DNA from: Bryobacterales bacterium
GTDB taxonomy: Bacteria > Acidobacteriota > Terriglobia > Bryobacterales > Bryobacteraceae
NCBI GenBank assembly: GCA_020847975.1
Contig: JADLBD010000213.1
Coordinates: forward strand, 108,787 to 172,786
Direction: 5' to 3'
Length of the DNA: 64,000 bases
Positions 34,664 to 42,226 of the stretch are shown piece after piece. The notes below the pieces were generated by a model that was not told the origin of the DNA, ran no database searches, and worked only from the letters and a program-made list of their open reading frames with translations. The first letter of the stretch is position 1, and every line of letters starts with the position of its first letter. Both the position numbers and the translations under genes were made by a program.

Positions 34664-35432
34664 ATGCGAATGACTTCCGCCGCGGCCTTTCTTGCCGCCG
34701 CGCTGCTGACAATACTTACTGGGCCCGTTCAGGCAGGGGTGCTGACCCTCTCCGACGTCTACGGCGGCCAGAATCCGGGTTCCACCAAAAACAATGGCGA
34801 TGTAATCGGTCTGCTCAGCCAGTTCGACATTGACAATATTTCCTTCAACATGCTCCCCGGCGGAGCGGTGCAGGTCAATGTGCGGATGAACTACGGCCAG
34901 AACGGCGGGGACACCACCCTCTCCGGCATCAGTGTGGGTAGCTTCCCGACGGTCTATCCCGGCGACATTCTCGTCACCAGCGGAGCCGGGCCGGTGGGCG
35001 ATTCCTCTGGTGACTCATAATGATTCCACTGCCGGCGTCGCCGGTCTCACCGCCGGGAATCTCTATTCCGTCACCGGATTCCTCACGTCGAAAACGGTGT
35101 TGAACCACTCGAGCGCGGGAACCTACCGGCCGTCGGAATTCGTCTGGGGCGAATCGACGGGGGCCATTCAAAAGAACACCGGAAGCGGAAGCGTTGCGGC
35201 AACGCTTCGCGGAGGCTCCGAAATCAACGTGGCGATCAACTTCACCACCGCGGACACGAATTTCCTCGACGCCTTTTCCGGCTCAGGATCCTATGTCCAA
35301 TTCGCGGCGGCCACGTGCGCCAATGATATTGTCGCGGGCAATCCGGTGCCCGAACCCATGAGCCTGTCCCTGATCGGAGCCGGGCTTCTCGGGCTCGGCT
35401 TGCTCAAACGCAAGAGATCGGAAAACCGCTGA
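34664..35432 (+). pseudogene. PEP-CTERM exosortase-substrate protein gene, interrupted by a one-base frameshift
   Basis: The 5' frame (34664-35020) encodes a signal peptide (MRMTSAAAFLAAALLTILTGPVQA) and a strand-rich region up to LVTSGAGPVGDSSGDS, then stops. The continuation is in the next frame, beginning near 34990 (WAIPLVTHNDSTAGVAGLTAGNLYSVTGF) and ending with a PEP-CTERM sorting tail: NPVPEPMSLSLIGAGLLGLGLLKRKRSENR. Removing one G from the GTGGG run at about 34994-34998 would join both frames as GAGP-WAIPLVTHND. It is either a real frameshift, making a pseudogene, or an assembly error. In intact form it would be about 255 residues, exported and processed by exosortase. AGGTGA lies 6 nt before the ATG. 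Confidence 0.8.
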
Positions 35433-35471
35433 CCCGTTCGTTCGGTTCCTCTCCTGTTCAGCGTGCTAGCA

Positions 35472-35505
35472 TTGAGGGTTGAGCCACATCCGGCTCAACC
35501 CTCAA
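35472..35505 (+). promoter_or_regulatory. 14-bp perfect inverted repeat abutting the trxB start codon
   Basis: TTGAGGGTTGAGCC (35472-35485), loop ACATCC, GGCTCAACCCTCAA (35492-35505); the trxB ATG is at 35507. The 3' arm occupies the position of a ribosome binding site. A -10-like TAGCAT (35467-35472) overlaps its left edge. It may be an operator, a translational switch, or the terminator of the preceding gene, although no U-tract follows. Confidence 0.6.
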
Positions 35506-35506
35506 C

Positions 35507-36430
35507 ATGCGTAATGTCATCATATTAGGATCCGGCTGCGCCGGAAACACAGCCGCCATTTATGCCGCGCGCGCAAACCTGAAGCCGCTCGTCATCTCCG
35601 GACACGAGCCCGGGGGGCAGCTTTCCATCACTTCCCTGGTGGAGAATTTCCCCGGATTTCCCGAGGGCATCGACGGTCCGGTGCTTGTCGAGCGCATGAA
35701 GCAGCAGGCCGAGCATTTCGGGGCGGAATACATTGCCGGGTCTGTGACGGCAGCGAACCTTTCGCGCCGCCCCTTCCGGTTGAACGTGGAAGACGAGTGG
35801 CTCGAGACGCAGACCCTCATTGTCGCCACGGGAGCATCCGCCCGCTGGTTGGGCATCGAGAGCGAGCAAAAGCTGATCGGAAAAGGCGTCAGTTCTTGCG
35901 CCACCTGCGACGGCTTCTTCTTCCGCAACAAGCGCATCATGGTGGTAGGCGGCGGCGATACGGCCATGGAAGAAGCGCTCTTCCTCACCCGCTTTGGCCG
36001 CGATGTGGCGCTGGTCCATCGCCGCGACCAATTCCGCGCCTCCCGCATCATGCTGGACCGCGTGCTGGAGCATCCGAAAATCGAGGTGATCACCAACACA
36101 GTGGTGGACAAAGTCTTCGACGCGGATAAGGGGTTCGTATCCGGTGTTCGCTTGCGGAACGTGGCGACCAACGAGGTGGCGGACCGCGATGTGGACGGCC
36201 TCTTCATCGCCATTGGCCACATTCCCAATACGAAGCCGTTCGCCGGCCAGCTCGATCTCGATGCGGATGGCTACATTCTCTCCAAGGGCGGAGCGCGCAC
36301 GAGCGTCGATGGCGTGTTTCATGCCGGGGATGTCCAGGACCGCACGTACCGCCAAGCCATTACTGCCGCCGGAGCCGGCTGCATGGCTGCCATCGAGGTG
36401 GAGCGCTTCCTCGAGCATCACGGTCAGTGA
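35507..36430 (+). CDS. trxB: Thioredoxin reductase
   Basis: 307 residues. Reduces thioredoxin with NADPH via FAD and a redox disulfide. FAD motif GSGCAGNTAAIYAARANL at the N-terminus, redox-active C130-A-T-C133 (GVSSCATCDGFFF), NADPH motif VVGGGDTAMEEALFLTRFG, and the C-terminal FAD motif GVFHAGDVQDRTYRQAITAAGAGCMAAIEVERF. Length is standard for the low-molecular-weight class. The central CATC matches bacterial TrxB. The 3' end overlaps the convergent SEFIR gene by 7 nt. A 14-bp inverted repeat ends 1 nt before the ATG. Confidence 0.94.
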   Translation: MRNVIILGSGCAGNTAAIYAARANLKPLVISGHEPGGQLSITSLVENFPGFPEGIDGPVLVERMKQQAEHFGAEYIAGSVTAANLSRRPFRLNVEDEWLETQTLIVATGASARWLGIESEQKLIGKGVSSCATCDGFFFRNKRIMVVGGGDTAMEEALFLTRFGRDVALVHRRDQFRASRIMLDRVLEHPKIEVITNTVVDKVFDADKGFVSGVRLRNVATNEVADRDVDGLFIAIGHIPNTKPFAGQLDLDADGYILSKGGARTSVDGVFHAGDVQDRTYRQAITAAGAGCMAAIEVERFLEHHGQ

Positions 36431-38046
36431 AGGACCGGTAGGGACTTCAGTTTCCCGAGCAGCGGCTTGATGATCCGCGGCTGGTTGGTCAGCACGCGGT
36501 ACAGGTCTTCGAAACCGGAGCCGCTCGATACGTCGAACACGTTCGAACTGCGCAGAAGGATCGGGACGTTGGCGCGGTCGGTCTCCTCGAACACGATGGG
36601 CAGGTACCTCTTGTTTTTCAGGTCGCTGCTTCGAATATCGGCCGTAATCACGAACCCTTCGAAGTTTGCGCCTTGTCCAACGCCGGGTTCTTCGTCTCCT
36701 TCGAAACGGCGCCGGTAGGCCCCCGTGCAGATGACGAGAACGAAGTCCCGCTGCCGCAATTCCCGCAACATCATGCGGTCCCAGCCCTCGGGCGGGCTCT
36801 GTTCCCACTGGTCGAGCTTGCAGTCGATTCCGCCGGCCATCAACTTTGCCGCGAACTCGCGCACCCGCGTCATGTGCTGATCGGAATCGTGGCTGTAGCT
36901 GATGAATACCGTGGGGTGACGGTCCGGATCGGGCGGCGCTGCCGGGTCGGTTCTCTGGTCCGGTGGATTGAGACGGTCCAGGGAGTAGCGCCCGATGGCG
37001 GATTTTACGGGCTGTTCGAGGCGCAGGCGCATGCTGCCCCAGCGAATCCACCAGCGGGAATATTTCACCCGCATGAGGTCGAGGGCGTCGAGGGCGTGTT
37101 GCAGCAGGGGCCTGGGAACCTCCAAGGGAGCGGCGCCGGCTTCGGCGAGAAACGCCTGATACAGCCGGTAGAAGCTGAGCAGCTTCACGACATTGCGATG
37201 GTCGCACATGCGGGCGCGCCGGGCGTGCGCGGCGTCGCCGCCATCCGGAATGTGGATGGCCATGCCGCTCTTCGAGCCGAGAATCCATCCGGAGGGCGCA
37301 TTCACCCGAGAGGTTCGTCCGGCGTCGACGAAGCACAGGTTCTCGAGTTCCGGCCATGCGGAATGTTGGTTGCCGGTTTGGCGTTCGACGGTGGAGAGCA
37401 ACTCGATTCTGGGCGCCGGCGGCCCGTCCCGGAGAGCGGTCAGGTCCAGGCCGCAGTCGAAATCGAGGCTCACTACGCAAAAAGGCCGTTCGGGAAAGCG
37501 GAAGCGCGGCGGTTCGGCGAATACCTGCGAGGCGAATGTGTCGCGCACGAGGGAGAGAAGCTGCACGACGTTCCTCGATTGCCGGAACTTGTGGGAGCGG
37601 GAGGTGATCAGGCGGTTGCGCTCGATGTTGTTCAACAGCCTGGCGAGTTGGAACCCGTCCAGCCCTTCACCGGCGGAGAGACGGAAGCGCAATACGGCGG
37701 CGATGCCGAGAGGATGGAGGTAGCTCGTCAATTGCAGATTCGTGATCCTGGCAGTTTGCCTGGAACAGGCAAGGCCCAATTCGGGAACAACTTGAACGGG
37801 GAGATGCGGATCGAGGCAGCTCCAGACCTTCTCTGCCCCTTCATGACCGTATAGACCCTGAAGCTCCCGCGCCGGGACCGGCGTCAGTTTGCCGAGACCG
37901 GCGATCACCGGCAGTGTGGGAGGAGGATAAGGAATGGAGAAGTCGCGGAGGAATGCGAATTCGGGCCGCGGGGCCGGTGTGCCCGCGCTGATGGGCAGGC
38001 ACGGAAACCATTGGAAATACGAGACCCAGAGATCCGTGATGACCAT
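36424..38046 (-). CDS. SEFIR-domain protein with large uncharacterised N-terminal region
   Basis: 540 residues, no signal or membrane segment. The C-terminal part (about 378-515) is a SEFIR/TIR-like domain: HPTVFISYSHDSDQHMTRVREFAAKLMAGGIDCKLDQWE, GWDRMMLRELRQRDFVLVICTGAYRRRF, GQGANFEGFVITADIR and RYLPIVFEETDRANVPILL. In bacteria such domains occur in effectors of defence systems, where related TIR domains cleave NAD+, and in unknown adaptors. The first 370 residues match nothing I recognise; they include a C-terminal helical hairpin before the domain (about 285-345). It stands alone, not in a visible defence island. A GGAG 11 nt upstream supports ATG 38046. Whether it is an antiphage effector is inference. 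Confidence 0.75.
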   Translation of the reverse strand: MVITDLWVSYFQWFPCLPISAGTPAPRPEFAFLRDFSIPYPPPTLPVIAGLGKLTPVPARELQGLYGHEGAEKVWSCLDPHLPVQVVPELGLACSRQTARITNLQLTSYLHPLGIAAVLRFRLSAGEGLDGFQLARLLNNIERNRLITSRSHKFRQSRNVVQLLSLVRDTFASQVFAEPPRFRFPERPFCVVSLDFDCGLDLTALRDGPPAPRIELLSTVERQTGNQHSAWPELENLCFVDAGRTSRVNAPSGWILGSKSGMAIHIPDGGDAAHARRARMCDHRNVVKLLSFYRLYQAFLAEAGAAPLEVPRPLLQHALDALDLMRVKYSRWWIRWGSMRLRLEQPVKSAIGRYSLDRLNPPDQRTDPAAPPDPDRHPTVFISYSHDSDQHMTRVREFAAKLMAGGIDCKLDQWEQSPPEGWDRMMLRELRQRDFVLVICTGAYRRRFEGDEEPGVGQGANFEGFVITADIRSSDLKNKRYLPIVFEETDRANVPILLRSSNVFDVSSGSGFEDLYRVLTNQPRIIKPLLGKLKSLPVLH

Positions 38047-38131
38047 GGCTCTTTAGCTCCGGACAACGAATTGGCCGGAGCACGCTTCCTTTTCACAGAT
38101 TTCCGTTTAAAATCTGCTACCGAGACACGCA

Positions 38132-38182
38132 CTGGCCCGAAAGCCAGGAAGACGCACTCGCCGCATGCGAAGCGAGTTGCGT
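38132..38182 (-). terminator. Two hairpins downstream of the M1-like gene
   Basis: CTGGC-CCGAAA-GCCAG (38132-38147) and ACGCACTCGC with GCGAGTTGCGT (38152-38161 with 38172-38182, one bulged T) lie 45-95 bp past the stop of the minus-strand gene 38227-40242 and before the SEFIR gene. They may end the lpxB/M1-like transcript. No tRNA-like fold was found here. Confidence 0.4.
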
Positions 38183-38226
38183 TAAATCGACACCCGAATT
38201 ATACGCCAGGTAACCCAAACGCGCCA

Positions 38227-40242
38227 CTAATTGCTGGCGCGCTGCCGTTGATAGGGCTCCTTGGCGTATTTCGCGGCCTCTTCGAGCGCGCCTTGCGTGT
38301 TGTCCTTCGTGCGCAGAGCGAGGTTGTATTCATTCACCGCGCGCTCCCGCTGGGACGTGATGTCGAAGATCTTGCCGAGATTGATATGCGCCCAGACTTC
38401 CGTCCATTTCGGATCGAGGTCTCCGTTGAGAGCTTCGCGGAACTCATTGGCCGCGGATTGATAGTTGTTTTGCAGGAAGAAGATCTCCGCAACGCGGTAA
38501 TGCGCCAGGGAGCTGTTGCGGCTGACATCGAGCGCCTTCTGGTACTCCTTCAAAGCCTCGCCGAATTCTCCCACCTCGGCAAACTGCTCTCCTTTGCGGA
38601 TGGCCACCAGCACGCGCATCTGATCGTTGTAGCGCAGCACTTTGTTCTCGGGGTCGATCACCAGGCGCTTCGGCTTTCCGAACGTTTCAATCACGAACTC
38701 GGAAGCCGTACCCACTACATCGACGCGCTTCTGTTCGGGATTGCCTTCCGTTTCAATCTTCACGTCGACAGGCATGCGGAAGGTGTCCAGGTCCTGGGCG
38801 ATTTTGCCCATCACGCGGAATCCCTTTTGGGTGCGGAACACGGTGTATTCCAGTTTGAATTCAGGCGCGCCGGTGGATTCAATCCACTGGATGAAGAAGG
38901 CTTGCAGGTTCTGACCGGAAACCTGCTCGGCGACCTTGTGCAACTGATCGGTGGAGATGCCCTTCCAGGCATATTGATCGGTGACGATTTTCAACATCTT
39001 CACAAAGTTGTCGTTCCCGATCACGTTGCGCAGCATGTTGAAGACAGCCGCGCCTTTGGCCGCGGTCGCCGCCCAGTATTCGGGCGAGTAGTCCTCGAGG
39101 CGGGAAGCCTGAATGAGCGGGGGATTCTCCACCGTGAGCGCCTCAATGTAGACATCGCGGGTTTCGTTCTCCATGGCCGATGGACCGCCCGTGTTCTCGA
39201 GATACAGCATTTCGGTGTAGCGGGCCATGCCGTTCACAATCCAGATATGGTTCCGCGTCGCGGCCCCGACGAAGTTCCCCCACCACTGTCTTGACAGTTG
39301 GTTCGCCAGAAGCCGGACATTCACTTGTTTGCTAATGGATTTCGGAGAAAGGAAGATCAGTCCGGGAGCCGCGTATCCGTTGGCCGCGCCATCCTCGGTT
39401 TCCATCACCGCAAGATTTGCGGATGGCGCCAGCCCGAAAAGGGTGGTTTCATAGGTGAGGATCTTGCCGATCTCCTCGCCGTATTCCTTTGCCATCGGGG
39501 CTCCGGACCGGAAGAACAGATCGCTGGTCACACCCTGGCTCACCACCCGGACCGGATCGCTCTTCACAACGCCGATAGAGCCTGGAAAAGAGGGTTGGTT
39601 GAATGTGTAGGTGTAGAGGGTTTTGGCGCCGCCGGGTTCCTTCTTGTCCAGGCCGGAGCCGAGCACGCGGTATCCGTCCGGGACCGTGATGTGATACTCG
39701 GCAGTGAACCGGTCCGCCTGGAAATCGTTTACGGGGAACCAGCGGGCCGGATAGAGAAGATAAGCATAGTCGTTCTGGATGGAAGCGAACTTGATGCCGT
39801 AGACGGGGCTTTCCTCGGTTCCCGAGAGGCGGCCGTCGTATTGGAAGTTCAAGACAGCCGGTTTTCCCTTGGGAAGCGGATCATTGAAGCTGAGGTGGAG
39901 AGTGTAATCCTGCTGCGAGCGCGAGGTGGGTACCTGGTGGCCGCTTTCGTCCGTCACCTGAGAAACATTCAAGGCATTGTTCAGCTCAAATACGAGCCCC
40001 GAGATGCGGTCGTCGAGCGGGGTGAGCCGCATCTGGACTTTGGCGGACAGCGTTTGCGTGGCGGGGTTGATTTCGGCGTCGATGACGTACTTGTCGACGT
40101 CCACCTTGGCGCGCCGGTCCCGCTCCTGTGCAGGCACGAAGGCCGGTCCGGCCAGCATGAGAATGCCGGCAATTGCCGCCGGAAGGATGGGATACGCCCA
40201 CCTTCGTTGCCACTGTTTCCTAACCCTGCCTGATGTGCTCAT
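38227..40242 (-). CDS. M1-peptidase-like protein with all zinc and catalytic residues lost, plus C-terminal TPR
   Basis: 671 residues with a signal or anchor segment (AYPILPAAIAGILMLAGPAFVPAQ). The M1 fold is clear (KVQMRLTPLDDRISGLVFELN, YLLYPARWFPVNDFQADRFTAEYHITVPDGY, ANGYAAPGLIFLSP), but the catalytic HExxH(18)E site reads N314-Q315-L316-S317-R318 with N337, in LANQLSRQWWGNFVGAATRNHIWIVNGMARY. Zinc binding and general-base functions are gone, so it cannot be a peptidase of this mechanism. Residues about 570-660 contain tetratricopeptide repeats (GEFGEALKEYQKALDVSRNSSLAHYRVAE and QSAANEFREALN). It overlaps the start of lpxB's 3' end by 23 nt, indicating co-translation. It probably acts as a periplasmic or surface scaffold. 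Confidence 0.85.
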   Translation of the reverse strand: MSTSGRVRKQWQRRWAYPILPAAIAGILMLAGPAFVPAQERDRRAKVDVDKYVIDAEINPATQTLSAKVQMRLTPLDDRISGLVFELNNALNVSQVTDESGHQVPTSRSQQDYTLHLSFNDPLPKGKPAVLNFQYDGRLSGTEESPVYGIKFASIQNDYAYLLYPARWFPVNDFQADRFTAEYHITVPDGYRVLGSGLDKKEPGGAKTLYTYTFNQPSFPGSIGVVKSDPVRVVSQGVTSDLFFRSGAPMAKEYGEEIGKILTYETTLFGLAPSANLAVMETEDGAANGYAAPGLIFLSPKSISKQVNVRLLANQLSRQWWGNFVGAATRNHIWIVNGMARYTEMLYLENTGGPSAMENETRDVYIEALTVENPPLIQASRLEDYSPEYWAATAAKGAAVFNMLRNVIGNDNFVKMLKIVTDQYAWKGISTDQLHKVAEQVSGQNLQAFFIQWIESTGAPEFKLEYTVFRTQKGFRVMGKIAQDLDTFRMPVDVKIETEGNPEQKRVDVVGTASEFVIETFGKPKRLVIDPENKVLRYNDQMRVLVAIRKGEQFAEVGEFGEALKEYQKALDVSRNSSLAHYRVAEIFFLQNNYQSAANEFREALNGDLDPKWTEVWAHINLGKIFDITSQRERAVNEYNLALRTKDNTQGALEEAAKYAKEPYQRQRASN

Positions 40243-41386
40243 GGAAGAACTCTCTCACAATTCCGGCTGCGCGCTGCATGGGGTCTACATCGCTTGACAG
40301 CATTGCCGCCACTTCGGCCAAACCGCGGCGCATGGCTTCCCGCTCTTTCCCTTCGTTGAGGAGGATTTTGGCTTCCTGAGCCAATCGCTCCCCTGTCATT
40401 TCATTCTGCATCAGTTCCGGAGCCAGCCTCCGCTCCGCGATCAGGTTCACCATGGAATAGTGGGGAACGCGAACAAGAAGACGGCCCAAAAACCAACTCA
40501 ACCCTGTGACCTTGTAGTAGGTAACCATCGGGATTCCCAGTAAAGCTGCTTCCATGGTAACCGTACCGCTGGCGGCCAGAGCGAGATCGGCGTGCGACAA
40601 AACGTCCCACGTTTCACCCTCAATGATTTGGATGGACGAGGCGGAAATCCGTTCCCGAAAAAAATTCTGAGCGCCGAATCCGAGGGGCGCAGCCAGCACA
40701 AATGAGGCGTCCATCTCTCTTTGCAGCCGCGTCACGGCATCCAGTACAGGCGGAAGGTGGCGGGCGATCTCGCCTTTCCGGCTGCCGGGGCACAGCGCCA
40801 CCATCGGGCGGTTGGCGGAGAGCGCGTGCGCGGCGAAAAACTCTTCCTTGCTCTTCTGTGCGTGAATCATACGGGCCAGTGGGTGGCCGATGTAACAGGC
40901 GGGGACGCCCCGGCTGCGGAAAAAGGCCTCCTCGAAGGGGAACAAACAGAGAAGACGGCTGATATCCCGCCGCATCTGCTTCACCCGTCCCTGCCGCCAT
41001 GCCCACGCCTGCGGAGCCACCAGGTAGATTACGGGGATCCCCATCTTCCGCACTTTTGCGGCTATCCGCAGATGGAAATCCGGGCTGTCGGTGAGAATGA
41101 CCAGGTCCGGTCTTTCCCGCGCGATGGCGTTTACCAACTTGCGGAATTTGCCGTAGATGCGCGGCAGATGGTGCACCACCTCCACCAGGCCCACGACGCT
41201 CAGACTCCGGGCATCCACAAGGCAATCGACGCCGGCCTGCCGCATTCGCGGACCGGCGCACCCGAACCAGCGGGTGGCGGGCCAGTCTTTCCCGAGCGCC
41301 TCGATCAACGCCGAGGCGTACAAATCCCCGGAGGACTCGCCGGCCGAGACGAAGACTTTGGAGGGATAAGTTTTGGCGGACGTCAC
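40220..41386 (-). CDS. lpxB: Lipid-A-disaccharide synthase
   Basis: 388 residues. LpxB joins UDP-diacylglucosamine and lipid X to make the lipid A disaccharide, on the inner face of the inner membrane. Motifs: VFVSAGESSGDLYASALIEAL at the N-terminus, FGCAGPRMRQAGVDCLVD, ILTDSPDFHLRIAAKVRKMGIPVIYLVAPQAWAWRQGRVKQMRRDI, VALCPGSRKGEI and SHADLALAASGTVTMEAALLGIPMVTYYKV, all typical of GT19. It confirms a lipid A-containing outer membrane. It is followed, with a 23-nt overlap, by the M1-like gene. An 18-bp perfect palindrome lies between it and the divergent gene 41416. Confidence 0.95.
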   Translation of the reverse strand: MTSAKTYPSKVFVSAGESSGDLYASALIEALGKDWPATRWFGCAGPRMRQAGVDCLVDARSLSVVGLVEVVHHLPRIYGKFRKLVNAIARERPDLVILTDSPDFHLRIAAKVRKMGIPVIYLVAPQAWAWRQGRVKQMRRDISRLLCLFPFEEAFFRSRGVPACYIGHPLARMIHAQKSKEEFFAAHALSANRPMVALCPGSRKGEIARHLPPVLDAVTRLQREMDASFVLAAPLGFGAQNFFRERISASSIQIIEGETWDVLSHADLALAASGTVTMEAALLGIPMVTYYKVTGLSWFLGRLLVRVPHYSMVNLIAERRLAPELMQNEMTGERLAQEAKILLNEGKEREAMRRGLAEVAAMLSSDVDPMQRAAGIVREFFHEHIRQG

Positions 41387-41393
41387 TGCTCGC

Positions 41394-41411
41394 TTGCTAC
41401 CATGGTAGCAA
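41394..41411. promoter_or_regulatory. 18-bp perfect palindrome in the divergent lpxB/41416 promoter region
   Basis: TTGCTACCATGGTAGCAA, a perfect inverted repeat centred between two divergent genes whose start codons are only 29 bp apart. TACCAT on each strand resembles a -10 box (four of six bases), so the element could be both a symmetrical divergent promoter and an operator. Confidence 0.6.
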
Positions 41412-41415
41412 CTCG

Positions 41416-42222
41416 ATGTCCCAACTCGACTTGGCCCGGATCAGTGTGGCCGAATTCCTGGAGCGGTTCCGGCCCGAGATGGTGCCTCTCTCGCACACCT
41501 TCTCTTATTTCTTCGCCGGGCTGCCGTTGACTGAAGAAGACGTAAAAGAGTACCTGGAGGAGCCCATCGCGGCGCTGCCGCCGTCAATTGTCAAGTCTCT
41601 CCCGAAGGCTCAGATCGTTTTGGTCCCGTTTCTCGAGCGGGCCAACGGCAAAGGGGCGAAGCGCCATGGGCAGGTCCCTCCCGGGAGCCGGGAGTTCATT
41701 CTTCTCGACAAGCCTGCGGAGAACAAAGCATGTACCCACGTCCACTATCGCGGGGCCAACGGAGCCGATCTGGTTTTTGCCGTGAAGGGCATTGACTTGG
41801 CCGACTACCACTACTACTTCTTCCATGAGATTGCCGCCTTGACGGAAGCCTCGCTGAATGAGGAGGTGCGGGTGGAGTACCACGCCATGTTGGGGGATGA
41901 ACTGGGAGCCCATGTTCATGGCGAAGTGGACGAGCAGAGCTGGCATCTGAAGCAGGGCCTGCGCCGCCGGAGCGCTAAGGTACGCCGTGACACGAAAGCG
42001 TTCCACGAATATGCGCGGCTGAGCTTCATCGATACGTTGACGCTGTACATCCACGGCATCTGTTGCGACATCGATGTCGAGACCGGACCGCGGCAGTTGC
42101 CGAGCCGCATTCTTCGCAAGCGGCTCATGTGGCTCGAGACGGTGTTTCCTCCTCCTCAGGGCTACGCGGTGTTTCCGGAGGAGTTGGACGCCGGGCCACC
42201 GCCGAACGCCGAACGGGCGTGA
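41416..42222 (+). CDS. Conserved-looking hypothetical protein
   Basis: 268 residues, soluble, no signal peptide. It begins MSQLDLARISVAEFLERFRPEMVPLSH. Two histidine-rich stretches stand out: KACTHVHYRGANGADLVFAV and YHYYFFHEIAALTEASLNEEVRVEYHAMLGDELGAHVHGEVDEQSW, which contain several His and Glu that could bind metal, but the spacing matches no metal motif I can name. No family was recognised. It is divergent from lpxB across an 18-bp palindrome and ends 4 nt before the sialidase gene, so these two are probably co-transcribed. Confidence 0.55.
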   Translation: MSQLDLARISVAEFLERFRPEMVPLSHTFSYFFAGLPLTEEDVKEYLEEPIAALPPSIVKSLPKAQIVLVPFLERANGKGAKRHGQVPPGSREFILLDKPAENKACTHVHYRGANGADLVFAVKGIDLADYHYYFFHEIAALTEASLNEEVRVEYHAMLGDELGAHVHGEVDEQSWHLKQGLRRRSAKVRRDTKAFHEYARLSFIDTLTLYIHGICCDIDVETGPRQLPSRILRKRLMWLETVFPPPQGYAVFPEELDAGPPPNAERA

Positions 42223-42226
42223 AGAG

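Noticed and set aside
38047..38226. tRNA or small gene in the gap before the SEFIR gene
   Set aside because: Only simple hairpins; no cloverleaf, T-loop or anticodon stem.
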